NCBI GenBank assembly: GCA_031761405.1
Contig: JASEVX010000008.1
Location: 42,999,269 to 43,063,268, forward strand
Direction: 5' to 3'
DNA: 64,000 nt
From: Serripes groenlandicus
Taxonomy: Eukaryota; Mollusca; Bivalvia; Cardiida; Cardiidae
A model generated the notes under the pieces. That model was not told where the DNA came from. It made no database searches and saw nothing but the letters and a program-made list of their open reading frames with translations. A program made the translations under genes and the position numbers. Each line of letters opens with the position of its first letter. Position 1 is the first letter of the stretch. Below, one piece after another: positions 22,768 to 35,320 of this stretch.

Positions 22768-25264
22768 AATAACGAGCGCTCGTTATGAGGTTTAACCTTA
22801 ATAAGGGGAAATTTCTTATATTCAGTATGGAAACAAATTGGGTGCAAAGATACTACGGCCCAGCTCATGAAATCCAAATGAAATTACATAGAACAATGCA
22901 AGGAACCATGACCGACATTTATTTATATCCGGCCGACGTCACATCCGTCCAAATCAAGCTGGTTCCCGAGCTAACGTCAATAACTTTTTTGTTTACAGTA
23001 AAGGCTGATAACCAGAACGGCTACGAGTCCCTTTGCTTTAGGTAAGAATGTTTATCTCTCTCGTTTTCGTAACATATATTAACACAGACAATATCATTTT
23101 GGCGTTCTTGTAGGTAAAGATATAAGATCTAGCTGTATTGTAAATCTGAATGTTTGCATTCATTGACGGATATTCCTGGCGATGGGATAACTGTCTGATC
23201 TAGGATGCTCTTCGTGGTAAATTTGTTTCACTAGATCAATGACAATGCTTCACAGACCTGCTTAAGTCGTCAGTCCTTCTGACAAAACTGCTTTGGACGG
23301 TCAAAGACCCTGTGACCCAAATCAGAGACATGTATTTATGTCTCTGCCTAAATACACCAAACAATGTTCATGTGTGTGACAGACAACACATATAAGATGA
23401 AAGGTGGGATATTTTGCCATTAAACTGCAAAAGTTTCTCAATTCCTTTATTCTAGCTATCACTATTTGTTTCGTTAGTGATCCGGAACTCCCACGCTTAC
23501 TGTATGATGTAAGAAATAAATATGACCCTAAGTCCCTAAGCATAAATATCACAAAAATAGTACATAAGAAAGTAAATCTATTTTTAGAAGTGTTCTTCGA
23601 AGTTCTCAAGTGCAGATTGTTTACACATTTAATGACGTAATATCTTACGTGTCTACTGCATGGCATCCACTTTATTTTTAGTGGTGAACACATTTGCAAT
23701 GTGGACGGAATATTAAGACTAATGGCTAAACAGTTAAAACTAACAGCTTTTTAGACTAAAAGAACAGAACCCAAGAAAAAACGTCCCCAGTGTATTCAAG
23801 AGACATATCGGGTGTCCAAAAAAAAGGAAGTTTGAACAAGTTTTCTAAAAGACTTGACTGGAGACACATATCCGTGGCTGAGACGGATTTATATGGGCAT
23901 GCCTTGTGCTGTGTGTTCTGAACAAAAAAATTTAAAAAATGTTTTTACAAGTGATAAAAGGATGTGATAATCGAAAATGAATCTTAACAAGGCACATTAC
24001 ATGTCAGGACGGTAGCCAGAAATCTCGACCCTATTATCGGTGTGAATGGATGGTTTAACACACAAGTGTCATAAACAAAAGACTGATTATTGATACTTAC
24101 TTACCTGTTGATTGATTATTTAAATGATCTTGATGTGTTCTAAATAGTTAATCTGCTGCAGACGTCTTTGAAAACATTTGGTGAGAAAAGGAGAATATAT
24201 ACATGACAGGTTGACTTCTGGCTAAGGTATAGTTATATTAATGAATTAGGAAGATTGTGAGAAAAGGAGGAAATGTCCTCTATCAAACAATACTGCAAAT
24301 CTTAAGAATACTTTGAAAACTATGCTTTAAAAGAATCCACCCTACAGCTAAACATCATTCAAGTAAGTATAAAAACATCTTGCAAAACAGTTAAATCTTA
24401 AGAATTGGAAAATGCTCAATTGATTTTTATTCAAAAGCATTGTGAGAAGTATAATTGCATATTGTCAACAATTTGACCTTTTATCACAATGCTTTCAAAC
24501 ATCATATGCTGTAAGGTAAAATGTCATCTTCATAAGATAAACACAAATGTAAGTTTCATCTGTATCATCAGTAATTATAATAATCATAATATGTCAATTA
24601 AAATGTTGATTTATCTTTGATTGTCAACAATATCTGTATAAACCCCTCAATGGCTACTTTTTCTGAACACAAGTGGGGAATTGGTCCCTTTTCAAAAAAT
24701 TATAGAAGCATCTTTGCCCAAGTATACTCAAATGAAAAATGTATAAAATACCAAAATACACCGGAATCCTCAAAGTCTACCTAATTCTTAAAAAAATGTT
24801 CCAAATATCTGAATTAGAATTCAGTGAAGATTGGGATTTTCCGTACAAATTGGGCGAGAACTGGTTGTATCTCCGGAACATTGAGCGTGATTAATATAAG
24901 ATTAAAGCTCGTTTTACAATTGTAAAAGAAGATAAGTTTAAAGTCATTGGTTTAAAGGAATAATCCAGATAAGACTGCACAGAGGTACAAACTGGTCTAA
25001 GACAAAACTGGTTGCAGAACCCAAAGCTTGGCTTTTTGACATAACTAATATACATGTATATTGTTTTCAATTCTGGTCTATTTTTTAAATATTAGGCTAT
25101 TTAAAAGGAAAAAGGTATAAATAGTGTTTGTAATCTCATTCTTTAATTTATCATTTTATTTTATATAAACCACTTTTATTTGCAGTTATTGTCTTATGTC
25201 ATTTATTAAAACAGCAGTCAATCATATTCTGCATCAAGTTTTATTTTAAAACGGAATGGATTTA

Positions 25265-25690
25265 GAACATCCCATACAATCACAGTTCTGATGGCAATTA
25301 CTGGACAGGAAATTCATATAAGCAGTTAGTGATATACCCCTTGGTCATTGGTACCTGTCTATAAAATGAAAATACCATGCATCTTTGACTGTGGGGTAAT
25401 ATTCTTTCCTGCATACACATCAAAACAGTAAATGGATTGAGATCAACCTGTACAATCATGGAATCACAGCTGTTATGGCGATAATGGGAGAGGAAGTTCA
25501 TATAGGCAGTTAGTGATATACCCGTTGGTCATTGGTGTCTGTCAAAACAATGAAAATTGCATGCATCTTTGACTGTGGGATATAACTTCCTGCATCAACA
25601 TCAAACAAGGGAATATATTGAGAGAAACCCATTTACTGATGGAATTACAGCTGTTATGATGAGACAGGAGAGGAACTTCAGCTGATTACA
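25265..25690 (+). repeat. About 180-bp sub-repeats inside unit 1
   Basis: Two full and one partial copy of a unit with 'gaaattcatat' or a variant, 'cagttagtgatatacc', 'gcatctttgactgtggg' and 'cttcctgcat'. The equivalent array in unit 2 is at about 31140-31600. Confidence 0.7.
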
Positions 25691-25800
25691 TATAATACTA
25701 ATGGATTCATACAAGGTAATATTTATTAATGGATAAGTTTTATCCAATTAAATGTTGTATAAAGGAAGTCCTGTTTTTTTATTGCACAGTTTGTGTTTTT

Positions 25801-26525
25801 AGATCACCTAGAGCCAAAGGCTCAAGGTGAGCTATTCTGATCACTCTGTGTCCGTCGTCCGTCGTCTGTCGTCCGTCGTTAACTTTTAGCTTTAAACATC
25901 ATCTCCTCCTGAACCGCAAGAACAATTTCCACCAAACATCACAGGAATGTTCCTTTGGTGGTCCTCTTTCAAAATTGTTCAAAGATTTAAATTCCATTGA
26001 GAACTTTGGTTGCTGCGGCATCAGAAAGGGGACAAAATGTCCAAACTTTAAAAATCCTCTCCTCCGAATCTGCCTGTCAGATTCAAATATAATTTGGTAG
26101 AAATGTTCCTTGGGTGACCCTCTATAAAAATTGTTCAAGCCATACTGATTGGTCAAAAAACATGGCAGTCAGGCGGCATCAAAAAAGGGGCAAAATGACA
26201 ATACTTTAATAAAGCATCCTTATAAAAATGCTTGTCTGATTTAAAGATAGTTTTGTAGAAATGTTCTTTCATTGATCATCTACATACTTTGTCAAGCCAT
26301 ATTGATTTGTTGAAAGGCATAGCAACCAAGCAGCATCAGAAAAGGAGTAACATTAACTTTTTGCTTCAAATGACACATATGGTTATTAGATTGATGGTCT
26401 AAGGGAGGTAACACTTGGCAGAGTATTATGCAAGGGCAATCTCCTTCGCAGAGTTGTCGTTCCTTACACTCACCATACACTATCAATCAGGTGATCGATT
26501 TAGGGTCATCTTGGCCCTCTTGTTT
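25801..26525 (+). mobile_element. HINE-type element, family A, with empty site in unit 2
   Basis: It starts agatcacctagagccaaagg (hairpin with 'ctcaaggtgagc') and 'gtccgtcgtccg', and ends 'gatcgatttagggtcatc', 'ttggccctcttgttt'. The paralogous position near 31685-31692 lacks the element. Left flank 'cagtttgtgttttt' and right flank 'atgatca' join there as 'gtttttcatgatcac'. No target duplication is visible. Confidence 0.8.
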
Positions 26526-27038
26526 ATGATCAGGTTTTGTGTGATGTCCTTCGGTCACACGCTATCAACAATTGCCTTGTGAACAATCTACAGGCAAAAT
26601 TTTACAACATCCAATATGAATGAAAGTTTATCAGAAAATCATCTCCATCAAATCTTGGCCAAGTTATAGACTGGGTCCTGTGAGGTGAAAAACTAGGTTT
26701 CAATGTCAATTTGAAGGAACATATTGAAAACACTCTGGATGCCTTATTTTAAACTTAAGCATGTTGAAATGTTTTCAGAATAACTGTTTTGATGATATCT
26801 AGGCTAAGTTTAAATATATTCGGTCATAAACTAGGTCATGTTGGGTCATAAACTAAGTCACTCCAAAATCTTATTAGTCTAGAAACTACACTTTGCCTTC
26901 AGCAGCTTGAGGCTTTGTCAGAATGTTTGTCTTGACACTATCTAGACCTAGTAAGAATAAGGGTCATGGTGGGTCAAAAACTAGGTCACTAGACCAAATT
27001 GAAGGAACACACTCGGACGTTTTGAATGCTGCATTTTT

Positions 27039-28487
27039 AGCTCACCTGAGCTTTGCTCAAGGTGAGTTATTGTGATCGCCTTTTGTCCGGCGTCCGTCAT
27101 CCGTCGTCCGTCGTGCGTCGTGCGTCAACTTCTTCTCCTCAGTAACCATTGGGTCAATTTGGATGAAACTTCACAGAAAGCATCCTCTCATTGACCTCAC
27201 CAGAATTCCTTCAATTTTTTGGGATCCATGCAAAATTCTGGTTTCCATGGCAACGAAACCGAAAAAACTTCAAAATTCTTCTTCTCCCAAATTGGTTGGC
27301 AGATTTTCAAATAATTTTGTAGAAATGTTCCTTGGATGACCCTCTATCAGATTCCTTCAAGCCGTGTTGATTGGTCGAAAAACATGGCCGCCAGGGGGGG
27401 GGGGGGGGGGGGGGGGGGGGGCGGGGCTATTTTGCCTTATATGGCTATAGTGAAAACTTAAAAAATCTTCTCCTCCGAAAGTGTAAGGCCGATTTTCAAA
27501 TAATTTTGTAGAAATGTTCCTTGGGTGACCCTCTATCAGATTCCTTCAAGCCATGTTGATTGGTCGAAAAACATGGCCGCCAGGGGGGGCGGGGCTATTT
27601 TGCCTTATATGGCTATAGTGCAAACTTAAAAAATCTTCTTCTCCAAAAGTGTCAGGCCGATTTTCAAATAATTTTGTAGAAATGTTCCTTGGGTAATCCT
27701 CTATCAGATTCCTTCAAGCCATGTTGATTGGTCAAAAAACATGGCCGCCAGGGGGCGGGGCTATTTTGCCTTATATGGCCAAAGTGAAAACTTAAAAAAT
27801 CTTCAACATCTTCTCCTCAGTAACCAGTGGGTCAATTGGGATGAAACTTCACAGAAAGCATCCTCTCATTGACCTCACCAGAATTCCTTCAAATTTTTGG
27901 GATCCATGCAAAATTCTGGTTTCCATGGCAACGAAACCGAAAAAACTTCAAAATTCTTCTTCTCCCAAATTGGTTGGCAGATTTTCAAATAATTTTGTAG
28001 AAATGTTTCTTAAGTGACCCTCTATCAGATTCCTTCAAGCCATGTTGATTGGTCGAAAAACATGGCCGCCATGGGGGGGGGGGCGGGGCTATTTTGCCTT
28101 ATATGGCTATAGTGCAAACTTAAAAAATCTTCTTCTCCAAAAGTGTCGGCCCGATTTTCAAATAATTTTGTAGAAATGTTCCTTGGATGACCTTTCAGAT
28201 TCCTTCAAGCCATGTTGATTGGTCAAAAAACATGGCCGCCAGTAGGCAGGGCTATTTTGCATTATATGGCTATAGTGAAAACTTAAAAAATCTTCTCCTC
28301 CAAAAGTATCTGGCCGACTTTCAAATAATTTTGTAGAATTGTTCCTAGGGTGACCCTCTATCAGATTCCTTCAAGCCAAGTTGATTGGTCGGAAACTGGC
28401 TGCCAGGGGCGAGGCTTATATAGCTAAAGTGAAAAAAAATTAAAAAATCAGGTGAGCGATTCAAGGGCCATCATGGCCCTCTTGTTT
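27039..28487 (+). mobile_element. HINE-type element, family A, expanded core, empty site in unit 2
   Basis: It starts agctcacctgagctttgctc after 'gcattttt' and ends 'agggccatcatggccctc' plus 'ttgttt'. The core repeats a ~170-bp unit ('aaataattttgtagaaatg', 'aacatggccgccag', 'cggggctattttgcc') about six times. A longer segment starting 'taaccattgggtcaat' (27147) is repeated at about 27820. In unit 2 (about 32280) the flanks read straight through as 'gctgcatttttaattttagc'. No target duplication. Confidence 0.8.
27396..27425 (+). repeat. Poly-G tract inside a core repeat
   Basis: An uninterrupted run of about 25 G, just before 'cggggctattttg'. Sister units carry 6-13 G at the same position (near 27584, 27750 and 28073), so the tract varies between tandem copies. 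Confidence 0.85.
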
Positions 28488-29077
28488 ATTTTAACATGTT
28501 GAAATTTTGTCAGAATTGGTGTTTTGGTGAAATCTAGACTAAAATATAGGTCATGTTGGATAAAAACAACAATGAGGTCCAAAGAAAAACATTTGAGAAA
28601 AATCTTGTAAACAGCTTGACATCAACGTTTGATTCAGCATCTTGAAACTTTGTAAGAATGTTCGCCTGATGATTATTGATATCTAGGCCAAGTTCAAATA
28701 TTGGTCAAGTCGGGTCAAACATAAGGTCATTAGACCAAATTAAAGGAAAATATTTTTAACACTCTGACAGCTGTTCTTTTAATATTAGCATGTTGAAACT
28801 TTGGCAGAATGGATGTTTTGAACATCGCTTTTTAACCCAGAAACTATGTCACTAAGCCTAATTGAAGGTAAAACTTGTTTTCACTATTGTTTTTTTTTTT
28901 TTTTACCTTTCTGTATAGATTATGTTCATGTGATGAATTGAATGTTAAATTTTTTGAAGATTTGACTTTGCACCAACAGATAAAGTATGAATAGTGTACA
29001 ACAGCGGTCTCAGTTCCGACAGCTTGAAACAGATTCCTTTATCATGGTAGTCACATACCAACAGGTTAGACCCATTA

Positions 29078-32000
29078 TAACGAGCACAGCTCGTTTCTTG
29101 CGAAGCAAGAAACGTGCTTTGCACGTTTAGAGGTATTACCTTAATTATAGGAAATTTCCTATAATCAGTATGGAAAAAATTTGGGTGCAAAATTTTACTA
29201 AGACCCGGTTCGTAAAATCACAATGAAATTACATAGAGCAAAGCAGAGAACCAGGACCGACATTTTTCCACATCCGGTGACGTCATATTCAGCCGGTACC
29301 CGAGATAACTAGAACAACTGTGCTGTTTACATTAAAGGCTGACAACCATAACGTAATCGGCTGCGAGTTTCTTTGCGTCAGGTAAGAATTTTTATCGCTC
29401 TCGTTTCCCATTGAATATCATAAATTTTATTTTGGCGTTGGTATAAAATCAAGCTGTAGTGTGAATCTGAGAATCAGCGATGGGTTGTATTCATTGACCT
29501 TTTTTCTGTCGATTGACTATTTTGGTTTCACTGTCTGACTAAGATGCTCTTAAGGGTAAATTTGTTTCACCCTCAATGCTACGCAGACTTCGCTGAAGTC
29601 GTATGTCTTTCTGACAAAAACTCCTTCGGACTGTCAAAGATCAATGCAATAATTGGCTGAACATAGCGGTTACACGAAACACCCTGTGACCCAAATCAGA
29701 GACATGTATATTTATGTTTCTACCCAAGTACACCAACACAGAGTTGAATCATAGGGACGTGCTCCTGTATGTCTAAATGTATGCATAGGGTAATTTTCTG
29801 TTCTTGATCACACCGGAGCACCTGGTTAAAATTTCGGAATCGCTACCGCCATTATACCCCATTCAGAATTCATGCGACCACTAAAACCGCACATTTAGAA
29901 GAAGAAAAAGTAAATCTATTTTTAGAAGTGTTCTTGGAAGACCTCAAGGGCAGATTGTTGACACAATTTATGACGCAATATCTTACGTTTCTGCTGCATG
30001 ACATCCACTCCAATTATTTAGTGGTGAAACACATTGCAATGTGGACGGAATATTTCTGAATAATGACTATTTAGTTAAAACTAACATCTTTTCAGACTAA
30101 GCGAACCCAAGATGAAACGTCCCCAGTGAATTCAAGAGCCGAAACGGATTTATATGGGCATGACTTTTCCTGTGTGCTCTTAACAAAATTAAAAAAACCT
30201 GTTTTTACAAGTAAAAAAGGATGTGCGAATTATCGAAATTGAATCTTAACAAGGCACATTGCAGGTCAGGATCACTGCGATGCTCTAAAGGAACCCACCC
30301 TGCGGCAAAACATGATTCATGTAAGTAACATTGCACATTGTCACTAATTTGACCTTTTATCATATATAAATGGCCGAGCTCAGGTAGCGAAGCGGGCTGT
30401 CAATCAAGGGGTTGTGAGTTTGAATCCCAGCTCGACCAACATTAATTCTGACGTTTGACAAAAGTCATTGTGACCTGCGTCATTCGTCTTTCACCAATGG
30501 TCTGTTTAACAGTCTAAGTGGAAAAGCAGCCTGTTGTGCGGTGTACTGGAGTTGGAAAACCAGAAAATGCATGAGTAAGTGAACTGGTCGCCGTGATATG
30601 ACTGAAAACTTGTTGAAAACGGCCTTAATGGCTCCTTTTTTCCGAACATAAGTGGGGAGTTGGCCCCTTTAAAAAAAAAAACATAAATATTGGCCTACCA
30701 CATGTCATATGCGGTGCATAGAAAATCTCCCAAATATTTACTGAATTCGAAGCAGTGAAGACTGGGATTTTCTGCACAAATGGCGTAAGAACTGGTTGTA
30801 TCTCAAGGACATGGAGTGTGATTAAAATAAGATTTAAGCTAAAATAGATAAGTTTAAAGTAATTGGTTTAAATGAATAATCCAGATAAGGCTGCACAGAG
30901 GTACAACCTGATCTAAATCAAAACTTGAACATTATTCTCAGAGCCCAAAGCTTGGCTTTCTGACACAACTAATATACATGTTTATTCTCATAGATCTGTT
31001 TTTTAATTAATTTATCATCTTATTTTATTAAAAGTCATTCTTATTTGCAGTTATTGTCATGTATTAAAACAGCAGTCAATGATTATTGATATTAGCATCA
31101 AGTTTTATTTTAAAACACAGAATGGATACAGGATTAAGAACATCCCATATAATCATGGAATAACAGTTCTTATGGCGATTACTGGAGAGGAAATTCATAT
31201 CTATATAGGCAGATAGTGATATACCCTTTGGTCATTGGTACCTGTCAATACAATGAAAAATGCATGCATCTTTGACTGTGGGGTAATATTCTTTCCTGCA
31301 TACACATCAAAACAGTAAATGGATTGAGAGCAACCTGTACAATCATGGAATCACAGCTGTTATGTCGAAAATGGGAGAGGAAGTTCATATATAATAGGCA
31401 GTTAGTGATATACCCTTTGGTCATTCGTGCCTGTCAAAACAATGAAAATTGCATGCATCTTTAACTGTGGGATAATATAACTTCCTGCATCAACATTAAA
31501 CAAGGGAATAGATTGAGAGCAACGCATACAATGATGGATTTACAGCTGTTTTGAGGATGACTGGAGAAGAAATTCAGCTGATTACATATAATACTAATGG
31601 ATTAATACAAGGTAATGTTTATGAACAGATAAGTATATATCAAATTCAAATAAGGTCCTGTTCTTTGATTGCACAGTTTGTGTTTTTCATGATCACAGTT
31701 TGTCTGATGTCCTTCGTTCACACGCCATCATCAATTGCCTTGTGAACACTCTACAGGCAACATTTTACAACATCCAATATGAATGCAAGTTTAGCAGTAG
31801 TTCATCTCCAACAAATCTTGGCCCTGTGAGGTGAAAATTTAGGTCACAATGTCAATTTGATGGAAAATATATATTGTAAACACTCTGGAGGCCTTATTTA
31901 ACTTGGTCATATGAGGTCAAAAACTGGGTCATAAGTTCAAATTGAAGGAAAATCTTGTTAACACTGGAGGCTGCATATTTATCTTTAGCATGTTGAAATT

Positions 32001-32880
32001 TTGTAAGAATTATGGTCTTGATGTCATTTTGGAGAAAGGCTAAGTTCAATTTTTGGGTCATATCCGGTCAAAACTAGGTCACTTCACCAATCTGAAGGAA
32101 AATCTTGTTTACAGTCTAGAAACCACACTTTTACTTCAGCAGCTTGAAACTTTGTCAGAATGTTTGTCTTGACAATACATAGGCCTAGTAAAAAAAAAAG
32201 GGTCATGGTTGGTCAAAAATTAGGTCACAAGAGCAAATTGAAGGCACATTTTGTAAACAATCAGACATTTTTAATGCTGCATTTTTAATTTTAGCATGTT
32301 GACATTTTGTCATAATTGGTGTTATGGTCAAATCTAGGCTAAATTCAATTAAAGATCATGTTGGATAAAAAAACAACAAGGTCACTAGGAAACATTTGAG
32401 AACAATCGTGTAAACACTCTTGATCTCAATGTTTGCTTCAGTATTTTGAAACTTTGTCAGAATGTTTGTCCTGAGGATAGCTAGGCCAAGTTCAAATATG
32501 TGTCATTTCGGATCAAACATAAGGTTATTAGGCCATATTTAAGGAAAATGTTGTTAACACTCTGAAAGCTTTTCATTTAATGTTAACATGTTGAAACTTT
32601 GACAGATGGTTGTTTTGAACATTGCTATAAACCTGTCTGAAACTATGTCACTTGTAAGGCCAAATTGAAGGATATCTTGTTAAGACTATTAATATGTTTG
32701 ACTTTACTGTATTATATATGTGATTGCTTATGTGATGAAGTGAATGTTTAAATGTTTGATGATTTGACTTTGCACCAAAAGATAAAGTAGGGATAGTGTA
32801 CAATAACGGTCCCAGTTCCGACAGCTTGTAACATATTCCTTAATCATGGTAGTCATATACCTACAGCTTAGACCCATTAT
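29078..32880 (+). repeat. Tandem duplication, unit 2 (about 3.8 kb)
   Basis: Diverged paralogue of unit 1, without its two HINE insertions and with one SINE insertion (30371-30632). Near its start an added palindrome 'tttcttgcgaagcaagaaac' is present. No conserved reading frame across the two units was found. Spliced non-coding exons cannot be excluded: a gtaagaat donor-like site recurs at 23042 and 29381. Confidence 0.8.
30371..30632 (+). repeat. Full-length tRNA-derived SINE, type 1
   Basis: The head tggccgagctcaggtagcga carries an A box; the B box is gagtttgaatcccagctc. Then come 'gacaaaagtcattgtgacc', 'tggaaaagcagcc' and the common tail 'gccgtgatatgactgaaaa', 'ttgttgaaaacggcc'. It is absent from the equivalent place in unit 1. 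Confidence 0.8.
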
Positions 32881-32990
32881 AGGCGCTGTGCTCGTGACGA
32901 GGCTTTGCCTTTTTCATATTAGACGCTGTGCTCGTGATGAGGCTTTTACCTTTTTCATATTACACGGTCTAACAGTTTTTGAAAGCCAAC
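32881..32990 (+). repeat. Two-copy ~52-bp tandem repeat at the duplication edge
   Basis: 'gcgctgtgctcgtgacgagg' and 'acgctgtgctcgtgatgagg', each followed by 'ctttttcatatta'. It follows 'acccattata', the same junction sequence that begins unit 2, so it is probably a remnant of a third unit. Confidence 0.6.
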
Positions 32991-33145
32991 TTCCGGTTTT
33001 GGCAAGTACCCGTATGTACAAGTAAACAAATGTCTACGTCATTTCGTTTGTTGTGACTTCTGCTACGCTCTGCACTGACAGCAACCTATTCGACGATAAC
33101 AATGCGTATTTATCTCAGACAAAATCGTGATTTTTCTCTTTTATA

Positions 33146-33267
33146 ATGGATCTTCTAAGTGAAATGACAGTTGAAAAGTTCAGACTTTGGTCACTACATT
33201 CCCTAAAAGTGTATTTGTCGGGAAGAAAAAAGCCGGTTGATGGGACCCTTGACGAGCTGTCAGCTAG
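33146..33267 (+). CDS. Exon 1 of the SAP-SWIM-YqaJ gene
   Basis: 122 nt: 40 codons plus two bases (AG), completed by G at 33706. The ATG follows 'ctcttttata'. It encodes the SAP-like helix-turn-helix segment expected at the N-terminus of this family. Confidence 0.7.
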
Positions 33268-35320
33268 GTTAGGATGATATTTATGTTATGATTTTTTCGT
33301 TCGCTTTACTTGAACATGAGTAAATGTTTATTTTAGAATATTGCACGATTTTGGTTTAATAATGAAAGCACATCGTACATATGTTTTTTAATTTATTTTG
33401 GTGCACTGTAAATATCTATTTGTGTTCAGAACTCATCGGTTAAAAAAGTGACAAAGACTGACAGACTCCCAGTGTCTATAATCGATGATTGTTGTTAATT
33501 GTGGTTTAACGCCGTTTTAACAGTTTATCAGTCAGTTCACCTACTACATTATGAGCAAGTTGAAAACATTATGAGCAATATTCTCCATTTACCACAATGT
33601 TTTCAAAAGTGATCTACTACAGGTGTCAGAAAGCCTCTGGATTTGTGAAAGAATTAATAAGTCTAATGAATGATATTTACTATTTTTATTATCTTTTTGA
33701 TTCAGGGCCTTTTGTGCTTGGGATGAAAACCTGCCTGTCGATGCCAATGCTGAGCTGGCAGAACAGCGCCTACAGCATGAATATAAAGCCAAGCTCAACA
33801 TCGCTGATCATATCATCCCAGACCCCTTCTCTTTAACATCCGGCTGGAATGGTGAGAAAAACGGATTGTCAAGCTGGCCATCAGTTTACATCACTGACAT
33901 TTCACATTTTCTTCATAAAGTGACAACTTATGAAATTGTTCATCGCCTGATTAATGAGTATAAGGAAGGTAAAGCATTTCGCTATTTTGAAAACGGGTGG
34001 GTGAAAGAGGTTCACATTCATGGAATCAGTGACAACAGTAACATTTGCGTATTGAAGGCACAAGTGACATCCTCACAAGCTTTAAACAAGAAAGCATATG
34101 ACACATGTGTCGCAGTGAAGAAAGATAGACCAGAGGGTATAGGGGGAGAGGTGTTAGCTTCTTACTGTAGCTGCACAGCTGGATTGTTGGGATGTTGTAA
34201 CCACGTTGCCGGAGTTCTTTTTCGCATTGAAGATGCTGTCAAACGAGGTATTACTAAGAAATAAAAAACAAGTATACTTTCAACATGGAATGTGCCAAGG
34301 TCTAAACCACTGATGAAGCCAATTAAAGCAGCAGATGTTACATGGACCAAATCGTCCTATGGTAAAGAGCGAAGTAGCGAGGAGCTAAAACACAAGCATA
34401 GGCAGAACTTCACGCCCCTGACTAGTGAGCAACTTAAAATAGTGAATGATGAGGTCTACGTTAGAAAAACTCTTTTCAATCTTTGTAAAGATGATTTGGC
34501 AGACTCATGTTTTGGGCAACTTCAGGCAAAGAGAAGACACATTAACAAAAAGTTGGAAATTCCACCATCAATCATCGACATTACTATTAATGAAATGGAA
34601 AAGCCCGGATTTCCTTTGCAGTCAGTATTGAATGCACTCGCTGTAACACCTCAAGATGTGTCAGATATAAGCAGTGCAACTTTAGAACAAGCCTCGTCTG
34701 GCATATGGCATAACCAACGACATGGTCGCATTACTGCAAGTATATTCCATAGGGTTGCAAGTAGAGCCCGAACCTTGGACAAATATGAAAATACAGACTT
34801 AACTGCGATTATGGACACAATTTTAGGCAAAAAAGCAACAATCATGACAGTCGCTATGAAACATGGGTTATCTTTGGAGCCAGTTGCAAAAAAGTCGTAC
34901 ACTGTATTCATGAAAAAAGTACACCGAAAGTTTATCTCCAGTGAGAGTGGTTTGAGAAAAGAGGCAACACATCCGTACCTGGCAGCAAGTCCTGACTTAC
35001 TTGTTAAATGTGACTGTTGTGGTGAAGGTCTTTGTGAGATCAAATGTCCAGAAACACTGAAAGAAACAGAACCAACTGCAGACAATGTTAAATGTATAGT
35101 TGAAGTAGAAGGAAATGCTGTCCTGGATCAGAAGCACCCCTACTATACACAGATACAGGGACAGATGGGAATTCTGGGTAGGAAATATTGTGATTTGTTT
35201 ATTTTTTCACTCCATGGGAGCCTCATAGTGAGGGTAGATTTTAGCACAGAATTCTGGACAGCATTGGAAACTCACTTAAGTTCATTTTTGAAAACAAAAA
35301 TTGTTCAAGGCTATTTGTGA
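33146..35320 (+). CDS. SAP-SWIM-YqaJ nuclease-like gene, two exons, one in-frame stop
   Basis: Exon 1 (33146-33267) encodes MDLLSEMTVEKF and a SAP-like segment (LHSLKVYLSGRKKPVDGTLD). The donor is ag|gttagg and the acceptor gattcag; the joined codon is AGG. Exon 2 starts at 33706 and reads FCAWDENLPVDA. It contains a SWIM zinc finger (YCSCTAGLLGCCNHVAGVLF, about 34164-34223) and a YqaJ/lambda-exonuclease-type PD-(D/E)XK domain: RITASIFHRVASR, KHGLSLEPVAKKSY, ASPDLL, GLCEIKCP and QIQGQMGILG. All usual YqaJ catalytic positions are present. A TAA at 34262-34264 lies between SWIM and nuclease parts; the frame continues to 35320. Such genes are multicopy in invertebrates and probably mobile-element-linked (inference). 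Confidence 0.8.
33490..33545 (-). repeat. SINE tail fragment in the YqaJ gene intron
   Basis: 'ggtttaacgccgttttaac' and 'cagtcagttcacctac', the minus-strand tail of a type 1 SINE. A scrap of the palindromic TTAA-family MITE follows at about 33556-33645. Confidence 0.55.

Larger units (their letters stand above)
22771..29077 (+). repeat. Tandem duplication, unit 1 (about 6.3 kb)
   Basis: Collinear with 29078-32880. Shared landmarks in order: 'aacgagc..gctcg' with 'ttcagtatggaaa'; 'ctctcgtttt' after a gtaagaat; 'gacatgtatttatg'; 'acatttgcaatgtggacgg'; 'taacaaggcacatt'; about 180-bp sub-repeats with 'gtcattggtacctgtc'; 'tgatgtccttcg' followed by degenerate family A core; and 'gatttgactttgcaccaa'. 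Unit 1 carries two HINE copies (25801-26525 and 27039-28487) missing from unit 2. The open frame at 22785-23045 is not conserved in unit 2, so no gene is called. Confidence 0.8.

Noticed and set aside
22785..23045. 86-codon frame in duplication unit 1
   Set aside because: The equivalent part of unit 2 is full of stops and shifts, so coding is not conserved.
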